Positions 43,001 through 55,800 of a stretch of DNA of 64,000 bases are shown piece by piece. Below the pieces are notes generated by a model that was given only the letters and a program-made list of their open reading frames with translations, had not been told where the DNA came from and ran no database searches. Position 1 is the stretch's first letter. Every line of letters begins with the position of its first letter. Made by a program: the position numbers and the translations under genes. The stretch is from Lasiosphaeria ovina. Taxonomy: Eukaryota; Ascomycota; Sordariomycetes; Sordariales; Lasiosphaeriaceae. The stretch lies in assembly GCA_033439765.1 (NCBI GenBank), contig JAULSN010000002.1, positions 7,275,102 through 7,339,101 of the forward strand. Direction: 5' to 3'.

Positions 43001-46000
43001 GTAATTAGCGCGAGGGTCTCGTCGATAAGGGGGATCGGGTACCGATCCTTCCGGGTAATTGAGTTTAGTCGTTAGTAGTCGATATAAAAACGGAGTCCTC
43101 CTCTAGGCTTAGCTACTATTAGTACCGGGGCTGCCTAGGGGGCTGAGCTAGGCTCGATAAATCCCTTTTATAAGTACTCCGTAATATATATACGACAAGC
43201 CTCTAGTTCCTCTAGAGATATCTTATAGAGAGGGCTATAAATAAGGTCTTTCTCTAGGGTCTTACCTTCTAATAGCTCGATACGGTGATTAGCCTTTCCT
43301 AGGCGGTAGGGTACGCGAACGTCCGATTCGGCTTTACTAAAGACGTTTAGGAAATTATAGTACGCTATAAGGACGGTCTGGATAATTTTCTTAACTAGAT
43401 CTATATCGTCTTTTAGTAACTACTATTCCCGGCGGTCCTGGATATACCGGTCTAGCTTATATAACGATATAATATAAATAGAGTCCTACGCCTTATAGGC
43501 CGTCTTGAGGAACGATATAGCTCTAACTATACGTAGGTTAGGTATACGCTCTTTATACTAGCTAATAACGTCTCGCTTTATCTTATATCGCCCGTGAATA
43601 TCCGTTTCCGGGTATAAAGAAGTAATCGTTACCTTCGGTTAACTTGGTTCCGGTAGGCTTAGTTAACCTTCCTTATTATCGCCACTACTATTATTATAGA
43701 GTTCCCGCTCTATACGGTTTAGCTCGCGTTACTAGAAGTTACTAGACGACGACCTCTAGGGTTATTAGTTAAGGAAGCGAACTTTCTTTAGACGGGGAGT
43801 AGTAGGGGTAGGCGTAGGAGAAGTAGTAGGTTCTAGTTTAATAGCTTATTACTCTAGGATCTTAATTCGATTACGGATACTATATCTATCCTAACGTCGT
43901 TTATCCTCGGCGTCTATAGCCCGTTACCTCCGTACTATATCCTCCTAATAGCTCTTACTCTTAAGAAGCTTAGTCTTCCCGACCGGGATATCTATCTAGT
44001 ACCGCGGGTCGACGTTCTAGTCGGGGGGGAATAGTAGGCGCTACTTTATATAGTCCGCCTATACGTCGTAGTACGCGAACTAGTTCTTACTAATAAGGAT
44101 ATCGTACCTTATCTCGAGTACGATTATCTATTTATTATAAATAGTTCGCCCTTATATACGGAGGTACCCTCGTACTAGCCTACTAATATCCTATATAGGC
44201 TTACCTCGATAGTCGGAAACTCCTCTCTTACGAAAGTTATCTAGTTAATCGGACTATAGGTGTTTTACTATTCGTTTGGCGAATCTAGGGCTTATAAATA
44301 TATAACTATCTACTCCTATATCTATTAATATATTAGAAGTAAAAAGAGAAAATCCATTATTAGCTATACTATAGTTATAGAGGAAGGAACCTCTACCGAT
44401 AAGGGGGCTAATATCGAAGGAACTATTACTTAATTATTCTAACGAGATACCTTATCTTAGTATATTTAATCCTATCTTCTTCTTTATCGATCTTAGGGAT
44501 ATATTCCCTAGGAGGGAGTCCTTATTTCCTAAGGCGCCTAGTTTATTAACTCGATATCGGTATCGTTATTATCGCTTATCGACGAAGACTAGCTACTATC
44601 TTCCTCTAAGTCCGAATTAAATTACTATATAATAACTCGGATTTTAGCTTCCTATTAGCGACGAGCTTACTCCTTAAGCGGGCAATTATTCTAGACGTGG
44701 CCTTTCTCGCGGTATATGAAGTAACGACCTTCCTTAATAAGCTATATAGCTTCGGTCTTATTAGGACGTAGGGGAAACGACGGGGAGTTACCCGAGGCTA
44801 CTAGCTTCGGGTTCCTAATAGGGGTATTAGGGCGGTAACTACTACTACGGCGAGTCTTGTCTTTCTTTATAGTAGGAATTAGGTCCTTCTACTTAGCCTC
44901 TTTTCGCTAATATACATTAGTGAAGTTTCGGGTAATACTTTATCCGTACTTGGCGACGCTCTCGAAAGTGGCGTCCGGGGCCAAGAATATAGGTATTATG
45001 GCGGTAATATAGCTAGGGTGAATCTTACGGCGGAACTCTATAATCTATTCCGACTTCGGTTTACGGACCTTACCTACTAAACGAATAAACTTATTCTTAA
45101 ACTTAATATAATCGTTACCGACGTTTTCTATAACTAACTTATCGTAGTTATCCTAAGCGGTCTTAAGGCGATTCGGGTTATACTATTCGGACTAGATAAG
45201 ATCGAGTAAGGCGTTACTAGTAGTAATTAGTTTAGGGTGGTTATTCGATATATAGGGGTTAATCGTATCCGAGGCTACGCTTATTAAATAGTTCTCGATA
45301 TACGCTATACGTATACGGTCGGTAATAAAGTAGTTAGTATTACCTTCTAATTTATTTATTAAGTATTAATAGAAGATCTCGAATTCTACCTTATCTATAT
45401 CGGGGTCGGCGTTCTAGGGCTTTAGGCTATTAATCTTTATAGAACGGGTAGCTCGCTAGGTCGAGGTCTCTAATAGGGCCGGTATAGTACGGGGTAGGCG
45501 GCTACGGTTCCTAATAGTATTCTAGGTACTAATATTAATATTAATCGTAGTCGAGGGGTCGGGAATAGAAGTGACCGATAGAGTCGGGTTCGGAGTATTT
45601 AGGTTCTTAAGCTTACGATTCTCGACGGCTTATTCGGCGATCGTCTATTAGAGGTCGAATATATCGGCGACCTTATCTTATAATTCTTATTCTAAGCTAG
45701 CGATACGGGCTTAGGTATCGCTAAGAGCGATATTAGGGTTCTTTAGTACTTCTTTAATATTCTAGGTAAATACTTTAGTCTACTAGAAAAGAAGTTCCTA
45801 GTTAGTATCTAGTCGGCTAGCGGTAGTTAGTAATTCGGCGCTTTAGGCTCGAAAAGCGGCTATAGCGATAGCTCGGAACTTGAATTCCTAGTATATAGCG
45901 TCTTTATCATCTTTCATTATACGGGCGAAGTCGTCTCGTAAGTAAAGTCTATTAAAAGCGGGCTAAGTATCGATACCTTTATTAGTTATTAGGCGGAAAT

Positions 46001-46492
46001 GAAAAGCTACTCCTATAGTCGTTCGGCGACCGTAATACTCGGCGATCTTACCTATACGAAGTACGGTATTAGTACGCTATTAGTCGGTCGTTATCTCGAA
46101 GCGTTCCCTAGGTATTTCGGCTATAATAACTCGCTTATAGAACTCGAGCTAGGTCTCGTTTTTATCGATAGTAGTACGCGGGTTAGTAATATTAAGGGAT
46201 AGGCGCGACGCTCCGCGTACTACTCCTATTCGTATTAGATTAGGGTACTATATTATAATCTTATCTTACGGCGGTATTATAACGTCCAACGCCATAGGGT
46301 TATAGTTAACTTTAGTTCTAGCCTTCTACGTAGTAGTAGTGGCTTCTTCGGGGGATCTTAGCATCATAACGGAGATACTTTAAGTCTTCGGTCGGGGTTC
46401 GTTAGGTTAATCTTATTAGTCGGTTTCTTCTTCTTTAGGTCGGTAGGATATTAGAAAGCCTTCCCAGGCGGTGGATATTAACCTTAGAATAA

Positions 46493-46745
46493 TATAATAG
46501 CGGTCAATAGCAACTAGGAAAAGGATCGCTAATATAGCTATACCATAGTCTAAGGATTCTAAGGTGAAGAAGAAAGGAAGAAAATCTACAAAGGTGCGAT
46601 TATAGTCGTGGGGTAAGTATGGGCTAGGGCTCAGGGAGCACGGACCTCTGGGGCTTGCGGGAGGTCACGTGCGACTAATCCTAATCGGGGCTAGTAATGA
46701 GCTTAAATCCGTGGTGGGGCCTTGGCGCTGGTGCCGACCGTGACA
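46493..46745 (-). repeat. 5' LTR of the gypsy element
   Basis: 253 bp, about 95% identical to the left LTR; every difference I found is a transition. Confidence 0.9.
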
Positions 46746-46750
46746 AATAA
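46746..46750 (+). repeat. target-site duplication AATAA, right copy
   Basis: Matches 39834-39838. Confidence 0.85.
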
Positions 46751-46979
46751 TATCTCGACGACAGGATTGCCGGTTCTAGCGCTGACCCTAATACCCGTGA
46801 CTCCGGTCGGATGGGCCATCGCCGCCGGCGCTTTGGCCATCTACGCGGTGGCGACAACCTGTCGCAGCGGCAATAGAGACCGCGACCTACAAGAGAGAGC
46901 CCCGGTGCAAGAGGAAGTCTTGTACTTTTACTACTTTTATCTGGAACGACCTGATATGGGGTTCGTCTGGCGTCGTTGA

Positions 46980-47741
46980 AATGACAAGCTACGACTTATA
47001 GTCTTGTAACGTTATTAGGCGAGAGAAATGAAGTACGGCTAAGTAGGCCAGCCGTGGAGAAGAAATTCTCTATTCGCTACATAAGATGTGGGCCTAGACG
47101 CGAACACTCCTACCGTGGCACAGCAGCCCTATGCGCTTGGCTAATATCGCCCTTAGAAATTTCCTTCGTAGTGCACGACCTTAAGCTGCTGCTGCCTTAG
47201 CCCGAGCTGTAGTAATCCTGGTTTAAGTGTTGCTACACAGCCCCCAAGCCTTGTTTTTGGCCTCGGCTAGACTTACTATTATGAACGCAAAAAAGGGCAC
47301 TGTACGCCCCCTCGGTGGAACCTTCTAGACTCCTACATTGGCGTTGCATCAATCAGCGTAACCAGCTAACCACTGACTGCGTCATCAGAGCGCTTGCACG
47401 ACAGATGGATATCGGACTTAAGATGCCACGACCAATTCAGGGTAAGGGCACATACTGCAACCGGCTGATGGCACGTCGTCAAACGAACGCTGTAGCCGCC
47501 AGTGGGGTCCATCTCGGGTCATCAGCGGCGCCAGCCCCAGCTGAGACTAAATCCCCTGACTCGGGACCATATCTTCAAGCGACGACAGCCGAGGAAAGCA
47601 TGCAGCAAATGAAGATCGCTTCTTCACTCAGCATGGCGTCATCCAAGTATACGCGGTGATACTCTGGTTTTACCTGCACTTTGAATTCCCAAAAGCCTAG
47701 ACCTAACAGTCCTCAAAGTGGCTGTACTGAACTGAACAAAT
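46980..47741. other. intergenic region
   Basis: About 760 bp of ordinary base composition between the broken host frame and the STAND gene. One 114-codon open frame (47315-47659) has no resemblance to any family I know. Confidence 0.5.
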
Positions 47742-50700
47742 CTAGCCTTCCCAGAACTGGTCCCACGCGCCCTTGATTAGTTCGTCGCGGACCTTCGTCA
47801 AGAAATCATTAACGCTGATGCTCATGCTCTCACTTCCCTCGATATTGATGATCCCATCCTTGACGCCTCGCCATCCCTCGATGGGAGCCTTGATGTGGTC
47901 GTGTCGCCGGCCACAGAACCGCCGGCTCTGGAACGGCTGCTCGCCCGTCTTGTCCGCCAGTAGTACCGCGTAGCACTGCTCGCAGAAGAGACAGTCGTTG
48001 CAGTCGAGGCACAGCTGGCCCGAACGCCCTCCCCACCACTTGTACATGGTCGTCGGCCTGCAAATGGTGCCATCGCAGACTCCGGGGATGTGCGTCAGAT
48101 CTCCTTCGTCCTCCGGGGGAGCCTCCCCATCCTTGTCGAGGAACGGGTTGTCCGGGTCGGCGTCCTCGTCCTCGTCTTCGTCCTCGTCCTTGTTGTCCGC
48201 GTGCAGGACGATGCTGACGTCGGGATCGAGCCTTGAGAATATCGCCGAGAGGAGCACGCGCCCCGCGTGCCAGAGCTTCTCGCCGCTGCGCACCGCCCTG
48301 CTTAGGTGCGCCAGCGCCTGCGACAGCAGCATCAGGCTCCACCCATCGTTCCACCCGACGTTGTCCTCGAGCGCCTCGAAGCACGCGTCAAAGACCTTCT
48401 GCATGCGCTTCTGGAACTCGAGCCGCGGTCCGACCTTCAGCGTCATCCGCGCCACGGTGATGTCGTGGTGCAGCATCGCCGTCGCGTGAGAGGACGACAC
48501 GGACGTCGCCAGCGGCCGCTTCATGAAGCCGTTCACCTCGTCCAGGAGCTTGCTCTTGACGGCCGGGTCGCGCGACGCGGCGAAGAGCTCGAACAGCACG
48601 CGCGACTGCAGGCTGATGGTCCGCTGTAGCACCGAGCGCGGGTCCTCGCTCGTGAACTTGTAGACGTGGCCCGTCGAGCGGCTGTCGAGCACCTCGTCGA
48701 GCACGCGCTTGGCGGCCTCGGCGTCGCCGCACACGAGCATGTACGCGTCGGCGAGGTCGCAGCGCAGCGGCGCCGCGGCGTCGAAGTTGTCGAGGTGCGC
48801 GATCACCTCCTCGTAGACGGCGACCATGTACGCCTGCTCGCCGGCGCGCGCCGCCGCGTCCTGGAAGTTTATGTGCCGCACGCGGTCCTTGTCGGGGCTG
48901 GCGTAGTCCCAGGTCAGCCAGGTGAGACGCTCGATGGGCGTCCACTTCTTGAGGACGCCGAGCAGGCCGGCGTAGTCGTCGGCGTCCTTGTAGATGGCAA
49001 TCTCCTCGTCCAGGATGTTGCCCCAGATGAGGGTGGTCGAGTCGTACGTCTTGGCCTTGCTGTACGACTCGGCGGCGATGGCGCTGTTGCCGAGCTTGGC
49101 CTCGATCCTGCCTTTTGTGATGTAAGCCCAACGCTTGAAGAGCTCCGTCACGCCGTCCGTGTCGATGCCGGTCAGGCAGTCGGCGATACTCTGGCTGGCC
49201 TCCTGGAGCAGATCCAGCTTCCACTCGGACATGGCCCTCAGGTAGAAGATCTTGAACGTCTCCGCCGGGCTGGGGCTGCACTCTAAGGCTCTCTGATAGG
49301 TTGACCGCGCCTCTTCGTGATGGTCGTATAACAGTAGGAGTGACCCAATCGCGCGGTACGCCCCTGCGTCCAACTCCATGTCGCCGAAGAGACCCCCCAG
49401 CCCGAGAACGCCTTCTGCCTCATCGGGCACATGATCGGTGTCGGGCGCTTCGCCGTCGCCGTCGGTAGATGGGAAGTTCTTGGCCGCTTGGAGAGCAAGT
49501 TTGTTGCCGTAGCCGCTCTATGTGGATGTTAGCTTCATTAATTCGGTCGGTAGTAGTCAGCTGAGGGCATGCACGAACCTGAACTAGAGCTGCTCGCGCC
49601 AATTTGTACGATTCCGCTGCCGACGGTGCGTTTGGCGCCTGATACACCAACTGGAAGTGTCCCTTGGCGAGCTCGAGTAGGCCGGTGGCAGGCTTCTGGG
49701 CAACGCGCTTCCACCACTCGGCGGCGCTGGAGCTTAGTTGCATCTGAGTGCCTTCTGTCGCCCACAAGCCCATCCTCTTGAGAACATCGTCGTTGAAATC
49801 TCTCTTGTAGTCAACCTTAGCGACCTCCGCCATCTTAGCGTAGCCGTACTCGTTCGACATGACCGAAGCGAGCACCTCCATCACTTCGGTGCGTTCCTCG
49901 ACCGAGTGGTCCTCTGGATCGATTCCAATCCAGTGGTCCATCAAATATAGCGTCGCGTAAGTAGCCAGACCTGAGTCCAACTTGTCAACCGCTTCCTCTG
50001 GCGCCGGGCGAGCCATGTTTGCCGCAGTGAGGAAGATCAGGCGATGGGCTTCCGATGGCGTCGCGAGAAGACTCTTGGTAGTGTCGGACTCTGACTCGGA
50101 TGCAGCATCGCGGAAGAACGACCTTATAGAGCGCTGGCGAAACTTCAGCGGTAGCTGTCCGTCATTGTAAACGGGCTCGTTGATGCCGCCGGTCTGGAGA
50201 TACTCCATCTCGGTCGTCTCTCCGACCTCCGAGCCCTTACCCGGGTCACCGATCCGGATGAACCGCGTCATAAGCTCCGGAATCTCGTCAAGGTCAAACA
50301 TACTATCGCCAGACGTATAGCGAAGCAAAGAGACGGCCTCGTCAAGTACGAGTGGGCGGAAAGAGAATGAGATCCATCGGAGGAGGGTAGCGATGACAGG
50401 CTGACGGCTGGCAACGGTGCGGCGCTGGCATTCCGCGAGCATAACCTCGTAGAGGCTGCGGAGTGTTGGCGGCATGGGCTGGTCAAGCTGGCGGAGAACG
50501 GCGCCTTCGCGGCCGATGGCATCGAATCGGCGGAGCATGTGCTGTGCGTACAGCAAGTCTAGAGGCTAGTTAGTCGGGAGCATAGTCGACAAGGTCATGT
50601 CGGGAAACGACTCGGATCAAAGATGGGAGGACCTACTAGGTGCCGTGCTTTCAATCTTCTCCGAGATCTTCTGCTTCACGTACGGACCGAACCGCTTCAA

Positions 50701-52476
50701 AGCGCCGAGACTGCCGAGCCGGCTCCGAACGAGCGCCGCAAGGTCCGACATCTGGTTCTCCTTCGTCGCGTTGATCGTCAGCGGCGCCGCCTTTTCCGGG
50801 TCGGCGAGCCCACCCAGCCCGCCAGGCCGAGAAGTGACGACGAGCGAGATGCGCATGTTCGCCGACACGACGTGCTGCCAGAACTCGTTGAGCAGTTCCT
50901 TCTCCGGGTCGCTCAGCTCGTCGACGCCGTCGAGCACGAGGAACAGCCGGTGCTTGGCGCGCGCCTCGAAGCACGGCTCGAGGATGTTGTGCAAGAGGCT
51001 TTTCTGCTGCGTCACGTCGATCAGGACGTCGACGCGCAGTAGCTGGCTGTAGATCTTCTCGCACAGGATGGGGCTCTGCTCCGCGATCTGGTTGGCGGTC
51101 GTGATGAGAGCGTTGAGGAGGGTCGACAGGCCGGGGTGCTGCTCGCGGAAGTAGAAGTGCGCAGCGCAGATGTGCCGCTCGGCGTCCTCGGTCGCCTTGC
51201 GGTGGAGCTGGTCGTAGACGGTTGCGGCGATGTGGCTCTTGCCCGTGCCCGGCTCGCCCGTGATGGCGAGCAGCCTCGGCGGCGCACCATGCTCGCCGTC
51301 GAGGCTCTCGATCCAGGCTTGCCACGCCGGCTGAGCGAAGACCCATGTGCATGTGCCGTCGACTATGGTCTCCTTGAGGATCTGGTACTCGGCGCCCTCG
51401 CCTTCCACGTCAGGGAGCAGGCTGCGGATGCGATGGGCTGAAGCGCCCTTGCTCTGTCCCATGGCCTGCGCCTTCGCCTGTCCCTTGGTCTCGGAGTCCT
51501 TCTTCTCGAACGCCTCGAGCAGCTTCGCGATGTCGCTGCGCATGCCCTGGCTCTCGTCGAGCAGGTTGTGCAGCATAGAGGTCTGGGCCTCGAGCATCTG
51601 GGTGTGCGCCTGCTGGTTTTCGAGCAGCTCACGGTCCATCTTCTTCAGCTCTTCCGTGTTGCCGAGGATGGCGAAGTGGGTTGCGTCGCGAAGGCGGTCG
51701 AGCTTGAGGTCCATGTCCTTCCGAGCGCTACCGAGCTCGCCGTCCTCGCCTTTCATGAGGTTCATGATCCATTTCTCTGTGAGGTGTGGTTAGCGAACTT
51801 CCCTGCGGCTTCGATAATGATGTTGTGCATAACCGCCGAGATCGAACATCGAGACCAAATGCTCGTCTAAATATCCTCGAGGATTGAGAGAACGCTTACT
51901 GAAGCGTCCAAGCTTGGTATACTCGGTGGCAAAGCCACACATCTTCAGGAAGGCCGTGAAAACCTCCATCAGGCAGTTCCGGTAAGCTCGGTGCTGCGGC
52001 ATCCTCTTTTCCAGGATGATGACGCGATTCAGGAAGCTGTTCATGTCGTTGAAGAACACCTCAACGACGTCGTAGTCGGCGGAGACCTGCTGGCACGCGC
52101 TCAGCATCCAGGTGACGGCGGTGGCGATGGCGGCGGCGGGCGGGAAAGCAGGCGTGGCGGCCGAGATGAGCTGCTGCGCGCCCTGCTCGATTAAGCCAAG
52201 GTTCTGGGAGAGCAGGCTGCGGAGCGTATCGACCTTCTTGTCGTCGTGGCGGAACTTGTGGAATTTCTTCATCTCGTCGGTTCCGAGGTCGACGAGCGCC
52301 TGCACGTTAGCGGTCGGCGTTCGTATAGTGAGATCGAAGCCGACGATGCCCCTATACGCCTTGAGGGCTTCGGTCCAGAGGTCGGCGACATCGCGCTCGT
52401 CGTCCTTAATATTTTTAGGCAGCTTTAGCGATTGCTGCTGCTGCTGCTGCTCCTGCGGCTTCGTTATAGCAGCCAT
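47742..52476 (-). CDS. STAND (NLR-type) protein: Goodbye-like, NACHT, helical repeats, zinc finger
   Basis: Four minus-strand exons, 52476-51900, 51776-50637, 50558-49579 and 49517-47742, giving 1,490 residues without an internal stop. The N-terminus has a polyGln run and then a Goodbye-type helical domain (about 25-190; PPAAAIATAVTWMLSACQQVSADYDVVEVFFNDMNSF). A coiled-coil linker follows. The NTPase has Walker A GEPGTGKS (366-373) and Walker B LFLVLDGVDEL (470-480), with an arginine-type sensor region LVVTSRPGG. After that come a winged-helix-like region and TPR-like helices (AYRAIGSLLLLYDHHEEARSTYQRALE). Near the C-terminus are an acidic DEDEDEDED run and a Cys/His cluster (CDGTIC, CLDCNDCLFCEQC, FCGRRHDH) resembling a ZZ finger. 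Fungal STANDs act as nucleotide-switched sensors in non-self recognition. Confidence 0.9.
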
Positions 52477-52615
52477 CGCGGAGAGATGCTCGGTAGTAAC
52501 GGAACGATAATTCTACATAGTACGCGAAGAATGGTCGTAGTCGTTCGGCTGAGAGTAAGCCCTAAGTTAATTAGGCTAAAGGGGAATGCCCTAATAGCGG
52601 AATATACCGGTAATA
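52477..52615. other. short promoter region of the STAND gene, partly AT-shifted
   Basis: Only 139 bp separate the STAND start codon from the target-site duplication of the copia element, so the insertion has cut into or replaced the native promoter. Confidence 0.6.
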
Positions 52616-52620
52616 TATTA
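52616..52620 (+). repeat. target-site duplication TATTA, left copy
   Basis: Abuts the 5' LTR; the matching copy is at 59742-59746. Confidence 0.8.
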
Positions 52621-52849
52621 TATTGGAATAGCGACATTAGTGACCACACGCTAGCGGGAGTCGCGTGACCGCGCACGTGTGAAGGCACGTGCCGCGCGCA
52701 GACCTCCCGCCCGCATATACAAAACTCCGGTCGCCCTAGAACCTAGTTTAGTTCCTTAGATAGAATAGAACTAATATTACACCCCCCCAACGGTAGATCT
52801 ACCACCCTTAGACCTATAGGATCCCTACGTGGTTTGAGAACCACGAATA
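52621..52849 (+). repeat. 5' LTR of the copia element
   Basis: 229 bp, direct repeat of 59513-59741; contains TATAGAAC-like promoter AT stretches and a C7 run. Confidence 0.9.
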
Positions 52850-55800
52850 CTAATTAGTAAGTGGTCAAATACTTATAGAGAAGTAACGTAAAGAGACGAG
52901 ATCGTACTACCGACGTACGCGTACTGAACTTTCGAGGGAAGTGCGAAAGTACGTACGATAGTATCTCGTACTACTACCTAGACGGAGCCCTTCTTTGAAC
53001 TTTCGAGGAAAGAGAAGGATCTCTATCTAGAAGAATAAAGGAACTAAGCGTATAACGACGTTCACGGCTATAGGTCGGGAGCGACGTACGTATAACTAGA
53101 ACCTATATTATACGCTACTATATAACCCCGCTATACCTACTAAACTCCCTTATATATACCCCGGTCGTACGATCGCGACTAATTACTAATAACTTTATTA
53201 ATATTATCGATACCCCATTATCGCCGAAGATAGTATTAGCCTCGGGCGTAGGAAAAGGCCCGAATAAGGGTAACGACTCGTATAAAGATATCTAGGAGAA
53301 GAGTAATATCCTAGGTACGGTATAGAAGGCGAATATCGACTAGGACCTCTAGTACGAGGCCCAGACCCTAGATATTACCTATCCCCTTTAAGACGAGGAA
53401 GCTATAACCTACTTCGCCTATATAATAATAGAGATTATATAGTTCGATATAAACTTAAAGTAAATCTAGTCGTCCTTCTACGAGGAGTTCGAAGGATAGA
53501 TAGTCGTATAATTTAATTAAGTTAATCGTACGTTTAGGAAAGAGATAATTAATATCGCTACGAAGAAAGGCGTACGGATTACTAGCGCCCGAATCTCGGA
53601 CTAACTTATAAATATTATAGAGGCGGTACTCCTAGAGCCTAATCTTCTATAGCCCCCTCTACTACTACCGCCGAAGATAACGATAATACTTCTATACCGC
53701 CTAACGTACGAAGGAGAGGATATAAGAGGATTACCGACTCTAACCCTATTATACGTATATAGTAACCTATTATACGGGACGTTATATATCTAATACTCTA
53801 ATATCCTACCGACCCGCCTAATCTATAATAGTATAGTAGATAGTAAGAAGATTACCGTATTTAGTAAGTCGTAGAAGTTATTACGTAATTATACTAGCCG
53901 ACCGTACGATATCCTTTATAATAAGGCTAAGTACTTCGTTAGTATTTATTAGCGACTAAAGATCCTAGAGGATATATACTTCGTAGTCTTCCCGGAGATC
54001 CTATCCGATTATACGGAGGACTACTACCTCTCGTATATTAGTCCGGATAAGCGTTAGGACGAGGTATATATTATACTTAATACGTACTTTAATATAACGG
54101 TTAATTATATAGAGTACTATTTGGATTAGACGACTCTTACTTTTACTAAGATATACGAAGAGAACCTAAACGTACTAGCCTATAAGCTCCTCGAGAAGAT
54201 ATTCGATAAGCTTAGGCTCGTATAACGCGTACTAGGAGAAGGTTACTAAGGCGAGATCGTATTATATATTACGATTATACGAGCCTTTATAGGAATTAAG
54301 GAGTTCGAGTCCGTACTAATAGGTTAGAGGACTATATATAAAGTACTCTTCGATAAACTCCGGACGGCTCTTAAGGTCGTAAGCGATAGGAAAGCGATAA
54401 GCTAGTATTATATAGAGATGTACGACTAGAACTATATCGACCGACGATACCGATTAAATCGCGGAGACGATAAGCCGAAGTTCTATAAGCGTTTATTTAA
54501 TCGACGAGACTCGTCTTATCGCCCTCGTACGAGATTTAAGGACGTACGTACGAAGGATAAGAAATACTTTATATATAAGAAGGAGGGATACTAGTTAATA
54601 AACTACTCGAAAGAGGAGAAGGAGAAATCCCGACGAGTATACCTCTAAGCGTACGAGACTCTAGAGAATTAAGAGGACTTCGTATACTTCCTCGTTAGAT
54701 ATAAAGGTACCGCGCCTAAGACTAACGACGAGGAAAGCGAGGAGGAATTAGAGGACGAGAGTTAGGATAAAGAGAAGGCTTAAGCCGTATAGTTCCTCTA
54801 AAATAAGGTATATATTTATCGTATATTTAGCGAGGATATATATTAAGAATAAGGGAAGTAACCCACTTACTAATTCGTCCTCGGGAACTAGTATACGACG
54901 ATATATTAGGGCGAATTCTAGGATACCGGAGCCGCCTAAATATCGACCGTCGGAAAGTACTAAGTTAAAGTGTACTTGAGGGAGAACCCTCGTACGAAGA
55001 TTACCTAGAAGCTAGGTACGGCCGAGATCCGTTTTGGCGGCGGAAATACTAAAACTTCTATCGGAACGATCCTTATAGAGAACGCGATTAGTAAAGTTAT
55101 ATACTATATCCTCGAAATAATAACCCTATTCCTATTAAGCTTAGGGGATACGGATCGGATAAAGGCGTTCTTTAATAACGTTAAGAACGTTATCGTATAA
55201 GAGGATAGTATGAAGATTCTAGTCGTATAGAAATAAGGATATACTTTCTTTAATACTAGGCCTATCGAGGTAGGAGTCTACCTAACTAAACTAGAACTAA
55301 GGAGACTTTACCGTCGATTCGGATACCCTTATACGGATAAGTTCTATAAACTTCTAAAGAAGGCCGGGCACGAGAACGTACGTAAGAAGATCCTTAAGGA
55401 GATCGAGAAAGTCTACTACTACTATTAAACGTACGACCCGGTACCTAAACGGTTTAAGTTTACGATTAAGGACGAGTACGAATTTAATTACGAAGTCGTT
55501 ATCGATATCGTTTAGCTTAAGGGAAAGAAGGTATTATACGTTATCGATATGGCGATATTATTCTAGGTAGCTATATTCGTACGATCGATATTGGTAAATA
55601 ATACGTAGAACGTACTATATTAATACTAGATCTATATCTATTAAGGATTACTAGATATCGTCTCGTACGATCTAGGTACTAACTTCGTATCTAAGGAATT
55701 CAGGAATAATACGAGAATTATAGGTATCTCTTATAAGGAGATACTAATCGAGGTATACTAGGTAGTCGGAAAGGTCGAGCGAGCTTACCGCCCCTTAGAG

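Larger units (their letters stand above)
39839..46745 (-). mobile_element. Ty3/gypsy LTR retrotransposon, complete but RIP-inactivated
   Basis: 6,907 bp on the minus strand, with equal 253-bp LTRs (39839-40091 and 46493-46745) and AATAA duplications. A purine tract (GGAAGGGGGGAG on the minus strand) abuts the left LTR, which makes that the 3' LTR. Minus-strand order is: gag with a zinc-knuckle relic near 44,720-44,660 (RYFIYREKGHV); reverse transcriptase near 43,150-42,740 (RYPIPLIDETLA, LPFGLTNRPATF, YIDNILIFS in place of YIDD); RNase H; integrase core near 41,410-41,080 (FDNILVIIDRLSK, GLDRGP). The RT-before-integrase order is that of Ty3/gypsy. TAG stops sit at family Trp/Gln positions throughout, so no protein can be made. 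Confidence 0.92.
39695..46979 (+). pseudogene. second host open frame split by the gypsy retroelement (membrane segment)
   Basis: The plus-strand frame ending ...REPHIRVAGSVNN at 39838 rejoins in frame with ISTTGLPVLALTLIPVTP... at 46751 when the retroelement and one AATAA copy are removed. It stops at 46977-46979. The joined C-terminal part has one long hydrophobic stretch (LPVLALTLIPVTPVGWAIAAGALAIYAVA), a likely membrane anchor, and a charged tail. It may be the 3' end of the same gene as the frame at 37016-39694, linked by an intron or frameshift; that link is a guess. RIP does not seem to have touched the 46751-46979 part (normal CpA content). Confidence 0.5.

Noticed and set aside
45999..46202. 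67-codon plus-strand frame inside the gypsy element
   Set aside because: Antisense to the gag region of a minus-strand element; a chance frame in RIP-mutated DNA.
47315..47659. 114-codon open frame between the gypsy element and the STAND gene
   Set aside because: No resemblance, no splice partners and no signal or membrane segment; kept as intergenic.
48388..49281. Long open frames in other frames across the STAND gene
   Set aside because: Arg/Ala-rich shadows caused by GC-rich third positions of the real gene.
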